Assembly: GCF_947503415.1 (NCBI RefSeq)
Contig: NZ_CANNDS010000003.1
Location: 1 to 64,000, forward strand
Length of the DNA: 64,000 nt
Source: an uncultured Tateyamaria sp.
Lineage (GTDB): Bacteria > Pseudomonadota > Alphaproteobacteria > Rhodobacterales > Rhodobacteraceae
Reading direction: 5' to 3'
Shown: positions 53,436-62,715 of the stretch, piece after piece
How positions within the stretch are numbered: position 1 is the stretch's first letter
How the letters are laid out: every line of letters starts with the position of its first letter
Notes under the pieces: generated by a model
What the model was told of the DNA's origin: nothing
The model's database searches: none
The model's input: only the letters and a program-made list of their open reading frames with translations
Program-made: the position numbers and the translations under genes

Positions 53436-54520
53436 TGGCAAAGATCACCCTTTCCAATCTACGCCATTCCTACATGCCGAACCCCACCGGGCCTGCGGAC
53501 TATGCGCTGAAAGAGATTGACCTCGATTGGCAGGACGGCGGCGCCTATGCGCTGCTCGGGCCGTCGGGCTGTGGCAAGTCCACGCTTTTGAACATCATAT
53601 CGGGCCTGCTCACCCCGTCCGAGGGGCGCATCCTCTTTGATGATCGTGACGTGACGGACCTACCGCCGGATCAGCGCAACATTGCGCAGGTGTTCCAGTT
53701 CCCGGTGATCTACGACACGATGACGGTGCGCAACAATCTGGCCTTTCCCTTGCGCAATCGCGGCGTGGACGAAGGACGGATTGCGCGGCGCGTGGCCGAG
53801 ATTGCGAAGATGCTGGAGGTCGAGGAGATGCTCGACATCCGCGCCTCGCACCTGTCGCCCGACAACAAGCAGAAGATTTCCATGGGTCGGGGGCTGGTTC
53901 GCGACGATGTGAATGTCGTGATGTTCGACGAGCCGCTCACCGTGATCGACCCGCATCTGAAATGGAAGCTGCGGTCAAAGCTGAAAGAACTCCACCAGCG
54001 GGTGCGGGCGACGATGATCTATGTAACGCACGACCAGACCGAGGCGCTGACCTTTGCCGATCAGGTGGTGGTGATGCAGGACGGTGAGATCGTGCAAATC
54101 GGCACGCCGGTCGAGTTGTTCGAGCGGCCTCAGCATACGTTTGTGGGCCACTTCATCGGCTCGCCCGGCATGAACGTATTGCCCGCTGAGGAATCGGGCG
54201 GTGCGGTGTCGTTCCAGGGAAATCGGATCACGCTTGAGGGGGCCGTCACGGGGCAGGGGGGAACAACGCAGGTTGGCATCCGTCCTGAATTTGTGTCGCT
54301 TGCCCATTCCGGATTGCCTGCACGCGTCAGTAAAGTGTCGGATGTCGGCCGCCATGCGGTGGTTGAAGCTGTGGTGGGAGATACGCCGGTCAAAGCCATC
54401 GTCGAGGGTGAATTACCAGAGCAGGGGGCGGAGGTGCATTTGGCGTTTCGCCCGGATCACACGCGCCTCTACAGAGACGGCTGGCTGTCTACTGAAAATG
54501 AGGGGTCGGCACGCACATGA
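53435..54520 (+). CDS. glpT: glycerol-type ABC transporter ATPase GlpT with degenerate signature
   Basis: 361 residues. Walker A GPSGCGKST, Walker B VVMFDEPLTVIDPH. The signature region reads HLSPDNKQKISMGRG, where LSGGQ is replaced by LSPDN, so the GlpS/GlpT pair probably has one normal and one weak ATP site. C-terminal TOBE-like domain. ATGA overlap with glpP. Confidence 0.83.
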   Translation: MAKITLSNLRHSYMPNPTGPADYALKEIDLDWQDGGAYALLGPSGCGKSTLLNIISGLLTPSEGRILFDDRDVTDLPPDQRNIAQVFQFPVIYDTMTVRNNLAFPLRNRGVDEGRIARRVAEIAKMLEVEEMLDIRASHLSPDNKQKISMGRGLVRDDVNVVMFDEPLTVIDPHLKWKLRSKLKELHQRVRATMIYVTHDQTEALTFADQVVVMQDGEIVQIGTPVELFERPQHTFVGHFIGSPGMNVLPAEESGGAVSFQGNRITLEGAVTGQGGTTQVGIRPEFVSLAHSGLPARVSKVSDVGRHAVVEAVVGDTPVKAIVEGELPEQGAEVHLAFRPDHTRLYRDGWLSTENEGSART

Positions 54521-55380
54521 AAACCGAAAACCAAAAGGCGTGGTTCTTTGTCCTGCCCGTGCTGCTGCTGGTCGCGTTCAACGCGCTGGTGCCCATCATG
54601 ACGGTGGTCAATTATTCGGTGCAGGAGACGTTCGGGAACAACGTATTCTTCTGGCAGGGCCTTGATTGGTTCGAACAGATTCTGCGGTCGGATCGATTTC
54701 AGGCGGCGTTGGGGCGGCAGTTCCTGTTCACCTTCCTGATCCTGATCATCGAGATTCCGCTGGGCATCATCATCGCCCTGTCCATGCCCAAGAAGGGCAT
54801 GTGGGTGCCGGTCTGTCTGGTGCTGATGGCGCTGCCGATGCTGATCCCGTGGAACGTGGTGGGGGCGATGTGGAACATCTTTACCCTGCCCAAAATCGGC
54901 TTGCTGGGATACTTCCTGAATGACGTGTTGGGCGTTTCCTATGACATGACCCAGAACCCCTTTGCGGCGTGGGTGACGATCATTGTCATGGATGTGTGGC
55001 ACTGGACATCGCTGGTGGTGCTGCTGAGTTACGCGGGCCTCGTGTCGATCCCGGATGCCTATTACCAGGCGGCCAAGATTGATGGGGCGTCGCCCTGGAA
55101 GGTGTTCCGGTACATCCAGTTGCCGAAGATGAAGACGGTGCTGACCATCGCGATCCTGCTGCGTTTCATGGATAGCTTCAATATCTATACGGAGCCGTTT
55201 GTTTTAACCGGTGGTGGGCCAGGGAACTCGACGACGCTCTTGTCGATTGATCTGGTGAAGATCGCCTTGGGGCAGTTTGACCTTGGGCCTGCGGCAGCGA
55301 TGAGCCTGATCTATTTCGCGATCACGCTGCTGGTGTCGTGGTTGTTCTATACTCTGATGACGAAGGATGACGCGCAATGA
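54517..55380 (+). CDS. glpP: glycerol-type ABC transporter permease GlpP
   Basis: 287 residues, six membrane helices; EAA loop YYQAAKIDGASPWKVFRYIQ. Start overlaps the glpT stop by four bases. It ends ATGA at 55377-55380, where the next gene would normally begin; see the palindromic element. Confidence 0.87.
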   Translation: MKTENQKAWFFVLPVLLLVAFNALVPIMTVVNYSVQETFGNNVFFWQGLDWFEQILRSDRFQAALGRQFLFTFLILIIEIPLGIIIALSMPKKGMWVPVCLVLMALPMLIPWNVVGAMWNIFTLPKIGLLGYFLNDVLGVSYDMTQNPFAAWVTIIVMDVWHWTSLVVLLSYAGLVSIPDAYYQAAKIDGASPWKVFRYIQLPKMKTVLTIAILLRFMDSFNIYTEPFVLTGGGPGNSTTLLSIDLVKIALGQFDLGPAAAMSLIYFAITLLVSWLFYTLMTKDDAQ

Positions 55381-55430
55381 ATGTGTCGTTTGAGCATTGC
55401 GTGACGGCTGACGTCGCGCTCAACCGGCGC

Positions 55431-55561
55431 GCATGCGCCAAGCCCGACCTCCCCCCCGGGAGGGCTTACCGCAACAACTGTGGCACTCGGGACATCTGCA
55501 ATTCTTGGAACGCAGCTCGCACCAAGCACAGCCACCTCCCGAGGTCGGGCTTGGCGCATGC
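55431..55561. repeat. 131-bp palindromic element between glpP and glpQ
   Basis: A 21-bp perfect inverted repeat: GCATGCGCCAAGCCCGACCT(C) at 55431-55451 and its reverse complement at 55541-55561. Inside the arms there is a further GGGAGG / CCTCCC pair, offset by a run of C. The enclosed 89 bases have no gene. It looks like a MITE or REP-type element inserted in the operon. No second copy was found in this window. Confidence 0.7.
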
Positions 55562-55584
55562 GGCCTTTGGCGGAGGGTCTGCTC

Positions 55585-56382
55585 GTGCGTAAACGCTCCC
55601 TCATCCCGATCCTCTACATCGCGTTCCTGATGCTGCCGATCTATTGGCTGGTGGCGATGTCGTTCAAAACCACGAACGAGATCCTGTCCGGGTTCAGCCT
55701 GTTCCCCCAGACCTTCACGCTGGAAAACTACCGGGTGATCTTTACCGATCCGAGCTGGTACTGGGGCTACATCAACTCGATCATCTACGTGTCGATGAAT
55801 ACGGTGATCTCGGTCGCTGTGGCGTTGCCCGCGGCCTATGCATTTTCGCGTTACCGGTTTCTGGGCGACAAGCAGTTGTTTTTCTGGTTGCTGACAAACC
55901 GGATGGCGCCGGCGGCCGTGTTCGCCTTGCCGTTCTTCCAGCTTTATTCATCGGTGGGCCTCTTTGACACACATATCGCCGTGGCGTTGGCGCATTGCCT
56001 GTTCAACATCCCGCTTGCGGTGTGGATTTTGGAGGGATTCATGGGCGGCGTGCCGAAGGAGCTTGATGAGACGGCCTATGTCGACGGTTATTCCTTCCCG
56101 CGTTTCTTCGTCGTGATCTTCCTGCCAACGATCAAGGCAGGCGTTGGGGTGGCGGCGTTCTTCTGCTTCATGTTCTCTTGGGTTGAACTGCTGCTGGCCA
56201 AGACGCTGACGGCTGTTCAGGCCAAGCCCATCGCCGCCGAGATGACCAAGACGGCGTCGTCTGCCGGATATGAGCTGGGCCTGCTGGCGGCGGCGGGGAC
56301 GTTGACGATCATTCCCGGCGCCATCGTGATCTACTTTGTCCGCAACTACATCGCCAAGGGCTTTGCCCTGGGGAGGGTGTGA
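55585..56382 (+). CDS. glpQ: glycerol-type ABC transporter permease GlpQ
   Basis: 265 residues from the GTG at 55585, which has GGAGGG at seven bases and gives the expected N-terminus (M)RKRSLIPILYIAFLML. An in-frame ATG at 55558 lies inside the palindromic element and would add an odd arm. Six helices; EAA loop ELDETAYVDGYSFPRFFVVI. TGATG overlap with glpU. Confidence 0.85.
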   Translation: MRKRSLIPILYIAFLMLPIYWLVAMSFKTTNEILSGFSLFPQTFTLENYRVIFTDPSWYWGYINSIIYVSMNTVISVAVALPAAYAFSRYRFLGDKQLFFWLLTNRMAPAAVFALPFFQLYSSVGLFDTHIAVALAHCLFNIPLAVWILEGFMGGVPKELDETAYVDGYSFPRFFVVIFLPTIKAGVGVAAFFCFMFSWVELLLAKTLTAVQAKPIAAEMTKTASSAGYELGLLAAAGTLTIIPGAIVIYFVRNYIAKGFALGRV

Positions 56383-56780
56383 TGAAACGTCTTGTCTATC
56401 TTGCTGCTGTTTTGCCCACGACGACGTGGGCCCAAGGCTGGGGCAATGTCGCCAACAATCAGGAAGACAAGGGGTTTTCGTGGACTGATCCGCTCTGGCC
56501 TGCGTTCTGGATGGCATGGACCCCAGCCACGTTTGTGCTCTTCTGCTGCATCTTCGGGGCCATCGCCATCATCGGTGTGCTGGAGGTGTTCAAGTACCGC
56601 GACGGGATCGAACGGCAGGGTATCCTTGGGCTGACGACCACATTGGGGGACCGGCTGTTTATCTCGCTGTTGGGGTCGGCCTACATCTTCCTTGCATGGC
56701 TGGGTCTGATGGGGCAACCGCTGTGGATCCCGCTGGGTCTGGCCATCGGTTGGGGCATCTTCTGCTTCTGGAAGGTGTGA
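56382..56780 (+). CDS. glpU: DUF2160 small membrane protein GlpU
   Basis: 132 residues: signal-like first helix, then DPLWPAFWMAWTPATFVLFC and two more helices, with LGLTTTLGDRLFISLLGSA. DUF2160 proteins occur almost only in this type of transporter operon; function unknown but needed with GlpSTPQV in rhizobia by association. The ATG overlaps the glpQ stop by one base. Confidence 0.83.
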   Translation: MKRLVYLAAVLPTTTWAQGWGNVANNQEDKGFSWTDPLWPAFWMAWTPATFVLFCCIFGAIAIIGVLEVFKYRDGIERQGILGLTTTLGDRLFISLLGSAYIFLAWLGLMGQPLWIPLGLAIGWGIFCFWKV

Positions 56781-56860
56781 AAAAGCGTTTTGTAACAGAA
56801 AGGTTTTCGTATTTACTCACCCCGCGTAAAGAGTGAGCGATACGTCTTGGATTGGACGGC

Positions 56861-57256
56861 ATGAGACAAAAGAAGAAAAGCGAACTGCTGACCGAGGTTG
56901 AACTGGAGTTCATGACCGAGCTTTGGGAACTGGGAGAGGGCACCGTACGGGATGTTCTGGACCAGTTGCCGGAAGGTCGGGACCTTGCCTATACCTCTGC
57001 CGCGACGATCCTGCGCATTCTGGAACAGAAGGAATTCGTGACCAGCCGCAAGGACGGCAAGCGGCATGTGTTCAAACCGACGCTGGCCAAGGATGCGTAC
57101 CAGACACGCTCACTCAAGGATCTGTCGATGAAGCTGTTTGACGATACGCCCGCGTCCCTCGTGGCGCGGCTGGTCAATGATGATGCGCTGACAGAGGAAG
57201 CATTGGGGCAAATCCGGGCACTTGTGGATCGGAGGTTGAAAAATGATTCCGGGTGA
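56861..57256 (+). CDS. BlaI/MecI-family transcriptional repressor
   Basis: 131 residues; winged helix of the BlaI family: ELEFMTELWELGEGTVRDVL, AYTSAATILRILEQKEFV and GKRHVFKPTL. The BlaI-type C-terminal dimer helices follow. The start ATG 56861 has weak upstream signal; a TTG nine bases earlier is possible. It overlaps the next gene by 14 bases. GTAA...TTAC at 56792-56816 in the leader could be the operator. Confidence 0.85.
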   Translation: MRQKKKSELLTEVELEFMTELWELGEGTVRDVLDQLPEGRDLAYTSAATILRILEQKEFVTSRKDGKRHVFKPTLAKDAYQTRSLKDLSMKLFDDTPASLVARLVNDDALTEEALGQIRALVDRRLKNDSG

Positions 57257-58388
57257 CGCGCTGCTCGACACTTTTATCAATGCCAATATTCTGCTGATCG
57301 TGGCCTATGCCCTTTGGTCAGTTGCACGGTACGCTTTTCACCGTTTGGGGCTTAGCCACAGTTACGCCACGCAATTGCGCCTGCTGAACGCGGTGTTTGT
57401 GGCGATTGTCCTGTCGCCCTTCCTGATCCTTGCCTTCACCACGCTGCAATCAAGCGGATATGCCAAATCGGTGAACATGAACCTGTCGGACATGGTGGTG
57501 GCCTACTATCTGAATGGCGGGTTCGAAATGCAGGCGACCGAGTTCGAACGGCTTGTGAACCTGCGTGACACCTTTACCAATAACGTCGTCAATGCGGCGG
57601 GATGGATGGCATGGGCCGTGATCTGTGCTTTCCTTGTGGGCCTTGTCATAGGGGCAGGGCGGCTGGCGTATTCCATGTTCTGCCTGCACAGTATCGTGTC
57701 GGCCAGCTATGCGTGGCGCAGCTTTGGCCGCATTCGGTTGCGTCTGTCGGACAAGACGCTGGTACCTTTTTCGACCCGTGGATTGCGCAACTACTACGTG
57801 GTCATCCCGTCCCACATGCTGGGGCAGCGGCAAGAGTTGACGGTGTCGCTTGCCCATGAATTCCAGCATCTGCGCCAAGGCGATATCGAATGGGAGATCG
57901 TGCTTGAGACACTCAAGCCGTTCTTTTTCCTCAACCCGGCCTATCACGCGTGGAAGCGGCAGGTGGAAAACCTGCGTGAGCTGTCCTGCGATGCCGAGGT
58001 GCTGAACCGGGGCCGCATCGACGTGCGCGCCTATTGCGATACGTTGCTGGCGGTGTGCCAGCAGACTTTGCGTAAGGACCGGATGTTCGTTGTGGCGGTG
58101 CCCAAGGTGACGCTGGTGACGGCGGACCGGTCCGCACTGCGCGACGGACGGATGACATTTTTGGAACGGCGGATCACGTCGCTGCTGGACCTCCGTCATC
58201 TGCGCCGTCCTCGACTGCTGTATATGGCGACGCTGCTGCCCTTGATTGGGGCGATCATGCTGACCGCCATCGCCATTCAACGGCCCGGAGACTGGAGCCA
58301 GGACCGGCTTATGCTGTCGACGGTCGTGAATCTTGAACGGCTGGACGAGATCAACCGTCTGTCCACGTTCGGGCGTATCCGGAACTAA
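57243..58388 (+). CDS. M56-family (BlaR1-like) membrane metallopeptidase
   Basis: 381 residues, about four membrane helices. Zinc protease motif HEFQH in VSLAHEFQHLRQGD, followed by the second ligand region ELSCDAEVL. No penicillin-sensing domain, unlike BlaR1, so the signal is different. With the BlaI repressor it should form a proteolysis-driven switch. The target genes are not evident; the glycerol operon lies just upstream. Confidence 0.85.
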   Translation: MIPGDALLDTFINANILLIVAYALWSVARYAFHRLGLSHSYATQLRLLNAVFVAIVLSPFLILAFTTLQSSGYAKSVNMNLSDMVVAYYLNGGFEMQATEFERLVNLRDTFTNNVVNAAGWMAWAVICAFLVGLVIGAGRLAYSMFCLHSIVSASYAWRSFGRIRLRLSDKTLVPFSTRGLRNYYVVIPSHMLGQRQELTVSLAHEFQHLRQGDIEWEIVLETLKPFFFLNPAYHAWKRQVENLRELSCDAEVLNRGRIDVRAYCDTLLAVCQQTLRKDRMFVVAVPKVTLVTADRSALRDGRMTFLERRITSLLDLRHLRRPRLLYMATLLPLIGAIMLTAIAIQRPGDWSQDRLMLSTVVNLERLDEINRLSTFGRIRN

Positions 58389-58390
58389 GC

Positions 58391-59443
58391 CTAATCTGAC
58401 CGCCACGCGCTGTCGTTGGGGTGGTCCAGCTCTTGCATTGGCGGCTCTGTCGGGGCGTTGATCCGGTGCATCAGGGCGCGCGCCATGAAGTTGCCCGCCT
58501 GATCAATATCTTCCTCCACCACCAGAATGCCGGACCGGAAGCGGCGCAGGAAGGTGATCGCTTCCTTGGCGACCACATCGAAATCCTGTTCCAGCACAAA
58601 TCCCATATGTTCCACGGTCGAGACCATGGTGACGCAACCGCCGATGCTGGGCGCGATCAACCCATCGGGGCGGTCTTTGCGTTCAAACAGCGGGATCATG
58701 GCTTGTTCAATAACCGGGTTGTCTTGATGGGCGTCGGCGCCGTCGATCACCGAAAACCGCACCCCGTACTCAGCCGCCGCGCGCGTGGCCCCTTCGATCA
58801 TGTTCTGGGCATAGGTCTGGTTTTGCGGCGGGGCCAGCATGGCAATGTGTTTGCGCCCGCGTGCGGCCAATGCCTTGACCGCCAATGCGCCAAAGCTGGT
58901 GTTGTCATAGTCGAAATAGGCGTGACGGTCGCAGGCTTCCGTCCGGCCATGGGTCACAAACGGGAACTTGTGATCCAGCAGGTAGTCCACGCGCGGATCA
59001 TTCGGTTCGATCTGGTTGATGATCAGCCCGTCCGCACTGCCGGTTTCCACGATGTAGCGGATGGGAACCATGGGGTCTTCGTCCGGGAAATAGGGGGTGA
59101 TGATCATGTGGTATTGGGTGCCGCGCAACGACGACGCGACCGACGATATCAGGCGCGCGGTGTGGTTCATCATGTCATGTTCGGTCGACATCACGATGCT
59201 GATCACGTTGGTACGCCCCGTGCGCAGGCGCACGCCCGCGCGGTTGGGACGATAGCCGATTTGCTTGGCGATATCGCGCACCCGTTCCTTGGTGTTCTTG
59301 CGAATGTCCGGGGCGTCGGCCAAAGCCCGCGACACCGTGGGCACAGCCAAGCCAGACAGCCGCGCAATCGTCTTGAGTGTGGGTCGTTCGCCCGGTTCCA
59401 GAGCGACGGGTGTGGGGGTGTCCGGGGTCCCGGATTTGGTCAT
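58391..59443 (-). CDS. LacI-family transcriptional regulator
   Basis: 350 residues from ATG 59443. DNA-binding PTLKTIARLSGLAVPTVSRA with hinge RPNRAGVRLRTGRTN, then a periplasmic-binding-type effector domain. Close in form to AglR of alpha-glucoside loci. It is divergent from the CUT1 importer, with two operator-like sequences between. Confidence 0.9.
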   Translation of the reverse strand: MTKSGTPDTPTPVALEPGERPTLKTIARLSGLAVPTVSRALADAPDIRKNTKERVRDIAKQIGYRPNRAGVRLRTGRTNVISIVMSTEHDMMNHTARLISSVASSLRGTQYHMIITPYFPDEDPMVPIRYIVETGSADGLIINQIEPNDPRVDYLLDHKFPFVTHGRTEACDRHAYFDYDNTSFGALAVKALAARGRKHIAMLAPPQNQTYAQNMIEGATRAAAEYGVRFSVIDGADAHQDNPVIEQAMIPLFERKDRPDGLIAPSIGGCVTMVSTVEHMGFVLEQDFDVVAKEAITFLRRFRSGILVVEEDIDQAGNFMARALMHRINAPTEPPMQELDHPNDSAWRSD

Positions 59444-59577
59444 TTCGGGCCCTTTCCGGCGCGTATCCGCATGAGTGCCCTGCCGGTTGGCCGGGGCGAT
59501 GTCAACGGATTCAAGCCGTTGCATTCTCGTCGATGATTAATTCGAGCCATAGCAAAATTCTAGCTTGATCGAAAAAT

Positions 59578-59611
59578 CTAAATCGTTGTAGCAATTACTA
59601 TAACGATTTAG
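59578..59611. promoter_or_regulatory. twin LacI-type operators upstream of the sugar importer
   Basis: CTAAATCGTTGTAG (59578-59591) and CTATAACGATTTAG (59598-59611) are each CG-centred palindromes of LacI type and are reverse complements of each other with one mismatch. Centres are 20 bp apart, two helical turns, which suits cooperative binding. They end 20 bases before the ATG of the binding protein. Confidence 0.8.
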
Positions 59612-59630
59612 AAGTCAGGGAGGACTCAAG

Positions 59631-60857
59631 ATGAAAACTTTTACAAAACTGATGGCAACTGCCGCGTTGGGTGTCGCGACGGCGGCCCATGCGGGTGAGT
59701 TGGAAGTGACCCATTGGTGGACGTCCGGCGGTGAAGCGGCTGCCGTGGCCGAATTTGCCAAAGCGTTTGATGCCACGGGCAACAAGTGGGTGGACGGTGC
59801 CATCGCGGGGTCGGGCGGCACCGCACGGCCCATCATCATCAGCCGCATTCTGGGCGGGGACCCGATGGGTGCCACGCAGTTGAACCACGGACGTCAGGCC
59901 GAAGAATTGATCGAAGCGGGCCTGATGACGGACCTTACCGACCTGGCGGAAGAGCAGGGGTGGAAAGAAATCGTGAACCCGCCGTCCCTGCTGGATGCGT
60001 GCACGTTCGAGGGGCGCATCTACTGTGTGCCCGTGAATATCCATTCGTGGCAGTGGATCTGGCTCAGCCATGATGCCTTTGCCAAGATCGACACAGCCGT
60101 ACCGTCGAACTGGAACGAATTTGCCGCCGCCGCGCCCAAGCTCGAAGAGGCCGGGATTGTGCCCTTGGCCATGGGGCAGCAGGGCTGGCAGCAGAACGGT
60201 GCCTTTGGTGTGATGACCATTGCCATCGCGGGCCTTGATGCCTGGCGCAAGGTTGTCGTCGACAAGGATGCTGACACGGCCCGCGGCCCGGAATATGCCG
60301 CCGTGTTCGAGGCGGCGGTGGATGCCCGCAATTTTGCGGCGGATTCCAATGTGCAGGACTGGAACCTGGCGACCAACATGGTCATCACCGGTAACGCAGG
60401 CGGCCAGATCATGGGGGACTGGGCGCAGGGTGAGTTCCAAGTGGCCGGTCAGGTCGCGGGCGAAGACTACACCTGTCTGCCCGGTCTGGGCGTGAACGAA
60501 ATCCTCGATACCGGGGGCGACGCGTTCTACTTCCCGGTGATCGACGATGAAGAGACGAAAGCCGCGCAGATGGCGCTGGCCTCGACCCTGATTTCGCCCG
60601 AGGTGCAGGTGGCCTTTAACCTCAAAAAGGGGTCGCTGCCGGTGCGCGGCGACATTGACCTGAGTGCGGCCAATGACTGCATGCAGAAGGGTCTCGATAT
60701 CCTCAAGGCAGGCGGCGTCATGCCCTCGGGCGACATGAACCTGTCTGCGGATACCCAAACCCAGATCGAGGATCTGATGGCCGAGTTCTGGACCTCGGAC
60801 ATGTCTGCCGGTGACGCGCAAGAGCGCTACGCCGACATCATCGCGTCTGCTGACTAA
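59631..60857 (+). CDS. CUT1 sugar ABC transporter substrate-binding protein
   Basis: 408 residues, signal peptide ending AAHAG, then ELEVTHWWTSGGEAAAVAEF, typical of family 1 sugar-binding proteins. QQGWQQNGAFGVM and SPEVQVAFNLKKGSLPVR are further marks. The strong AGGGAGGA site is next to the LacI operators. The beta-mannosidase at the end of the operon suggests a beta-mannoside ligand. Confidence 0.87.
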   Translation: MKTFTKLMATAALGVATAAHAGELEVTHWWTSGGEAAAVAEFAKAFDATGNKWVDGAIAGSGGTARPIIISRILGGDPMGATQLNHGRQAEELIEAGLMTDLTDLAEEQGWKEIVNPPSLLDACTFEGRIYCVPVNIHSWQWIWLSHDAFAKIDTAVPSNWNEFAAAAPKLEEAGIVPLAMGQQGWQQNGAFGVMTIAIAGLDAWRKVVVDKDADTARGPEYAAVFEAAVDARNFAADSNVQDWNLATNMVITGNAGGQIMGDWAQGEFQVAGQVAGEDYTCLPGLGVNEILDTGGDAFYFPVIDDEETKAAQMALASTLISPEVQVAFNLKKGSLPVRGDIDLSAANDCMQKGLDILKAGGVMPSGDMNLSADTQTQIEDLMAEFWTSDMSAGDAQERYADIIASAD

Positions 60858-60872
60858 GGCGCGCCTCCCAGT

Positions 60873-60903
60873 CGCCTGTCCGGTCGTTTCCACCGGGCAG
60901 GCG
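60873..60903 (+). other. stem-loop after the sugar-binding protein gene
   Basis: An 11-bp stem (CGCCTGTCCGG / CCGGGCAGGCG, one G-T pair) with a 9-base loop and no T-run. Likely protects the binding-protein message, as in other ABC operons. Confidence 0.65.
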
Positions 60904-60929
60904 CAGTGCGACATGTGACGGGGTGAGCC

Positions 60930-61829
60930 ATGTCTTCTTCCAAAGCGCGGAAGCCTTCGGGCCTGTTCCGCAACCTGTCGGCCAAGATTGCATCCGTGCC
61001 TATGGTCCTGACCGCATTGGTGGTCTTCGTGGGTGGGACGGCGTGGACGGTGGTCTATTCCTTCACCTCGTCCAAGCTGCTGCCGAAGCTGAACTTCGTT
61101 GGCCTTGACCAATACGAGCGGCTGTGGAGCACGCGGCGCTGGCTGATCTCGATCGAGAATTTGGCCATCTACGGCTTCTTTTCGATGATCTTTACGTTGC
61201 TCATTGGCTTCACCCTCGCCGCCCTGTTGGATCGCAAGATCAGGGGCGAGAACGTGTTTCGCACCATTTTCCTCTATCCCTTTGCCCTCAGCTTTGTTGT
61301 CACCGGGTTGGCGTGGCAGTGGATTTTGAATCCCGATCTGGGGGTTCAGAATGTCGTGCGGTCGATGGGCTGGGAGAGTTTTGCCTTCAATCCGCTCAAT
61401 GACCCCGACATTGTGATTTATGGCATCCTGATTGCGGGGCTGTGGCAAGGCACGGGCCTGATCATGGTGATCATGCTGGCCGGTCTGCGCGGCATTGATG
61501 AAGACATCTGGAAAGCGGCGCGCGTCGACGGGATTGGCACGATCAAGACCTATGTCCGCGTGATCATTCCCATGATGCGGCCCGTGTTTGTGACCGCGCT
61601 GGTGCTGATCGCGAGCGGTATAATCAAGATTTACGATCTGGTGGTGGCACAGACCAATGGTGGTCCTGGCATCGCATCCGAAGTGCCGGCCAAATACGTG
61701 ATCAACTACATGTTCCGCGCGCAGAACCTGGCCCAAGGCTTTGCCGCATCGACCATGATGTTGGTGAGCGTGATCATCATCCTTATCCCGTGGGCCTATC
61801 TGGAATTCGGAGGGAAGAAACGTGGCTGA
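60930..61829 (+). CDS. CUT1 sugar ABC transporter permease
   Basis: 299 residues, six helices; EAA loop DIWKAARVDGIGTIKTYVRV. Related to AglF/MalF-type permeases. Overlaps the next gene by eight bases. Confidence 0.88.
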   Translation: MSSSKARKPSGLFRNLSAKIASVPMVLTALVVFVGGTAWTVVYSFTSSKLLPKLNFVGLDQYERLWSTRRWLISIENLAIYGFFSMIFTLLIGFTLAALLDRKIRGENVFRTIFLYPFALSFVVTGLAWQWILNPDLGVQNVVRSMGWESFAFNPLNDPDIVIYGILIAGLWQGTGLIMVIMLAGLRGIDEDIWKAARVDGIGTIKTYVRVIIPMMRPVFVTALVLIASGIIKIYDLVVAQTNGGPGIASEVPAKYVINYMFRAQNLAQGFAASTMMLVSVIIILIPWAYLEFGGKKRG

Positions 61830-62712
61830 TGTGATCACCCCGCGCGGTCCCAAACCGCGCCGCCGTTTTTCCCGCACCAACATCATGCTTTACGGCACAT
61901 TGATCGTTGTCGCGGCCTACTATGCCTTGCCGCTTTACGTGATGATCGTGACATCGCTGAAGGGCATGCCGGAAATCCGCATCGGCAACATCTTTTCCCC
62001 ACCGGTCGAGATCACGTATCAACCGTGGGTCAAGGCATGGGCCGAGGCGTGCACCGGCATCAATTGCGAGGGGTTGAGCCGGGGCTTCTGGAACTCGGTC
62101 AAGATCCTGATCCCGTCGGTGATCCTGTCCATCGCGATTGCATCCGTGAACGGCTACGCGCTGGCCAATTGGAAGTTCAAAGGATCGGAGGTGTTCTTTA
62201 CCATCCTGATCGTGGGCGCGTTCATCCCTTATCAAGTGATGCTCTACCCGCTGGTGATTATCTTGCGCGAACTGGGACTGTACGGCAACGTTTGGGGGCT
62301 GGTGCTGGTGCACACGGTCTTTGGGATGCCCATCCTGACGCTGCTCTTCCGCAACTACTTCACCTCGGTGCCCGAGGAGTTGTTCAAGGCGGCACGTGTC
62401 GATGGGGCCGGGTTCTGGGGTATCTATTTTCGCATCATGCTGCCCATGTCCCTGCCCATTTTCGTGGTGGCGATTATCCTGCAGGTCACCGGCATCTGGA
62501 ACGATTTCCTGTTTGGCGTGATCTACACCAAGCCCGCCGATTATCCGATGACCGTGCAGCTCAACAACATCGTCAACTCGGTGCAGGGCATCAAGGAATA
62601 CAACGTCAACATGGCCGCCACGCTGCTGACCGGCCTTGTCCCCCTCATCATCTACTTCGCATCCGGCAAGCTGTTTGTCCGAGGCATCGCCGCGGGCGCG
62701 GTGAAAGGCTGA
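61822..62712 (+). CDS. CUT1 sugar ABC transporter permease
   Basis: 296 residues, GTG start with GGAGGGAAG upstream, inside the end of the preceding gene. Six helices; EAA loop ELFKAARVDGAGFWGIYFRI. AglG/MalG-like. Confidence 0.88.
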   Translation: MADVITPRGPKPRRRFSRTNIMLYGTLIVVAAYYALPLYVMIVTSLKGMPEIRIGNIFSPPVEITYQPWVKAWAEACTGINCEGLSRGFWNSVKILIPSVILSIAIASVNGYALANWKFKGSEVFFTILIVGAFIPYQVMLYPLVIILRELGLYGNVWGLVLVHTVFGMPILTLLFRNYFTSVPEELFKAARVDGAGFWGIYFRIMLPMSLPIFVVAIILQVTGIWNDFLFGVIYTKPADYPMTVQLNNIVNSVQGIKEYNVNMAATLLTGLVPLIIYFASGKLFVRGIAAGAVKG

Positions 62713-62715
62713 TCC

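Noticed and set aside
55377-55592. 71-codon open frame starting at the ATGA end of glpP
   Set aside because: It runs through the palindromic element, is out of phase with glpQ and shows no protein-like features; probably the fossil of the old glpQ start position only.
59598-61886. 762-codon open frame on the minus strand
   Set aside because: It lies antisense to the sugar-binding protein and permease genes, has low-complexity His/Arg/Gly-rich text without family motifs, and is a typical GC-rich shadow.
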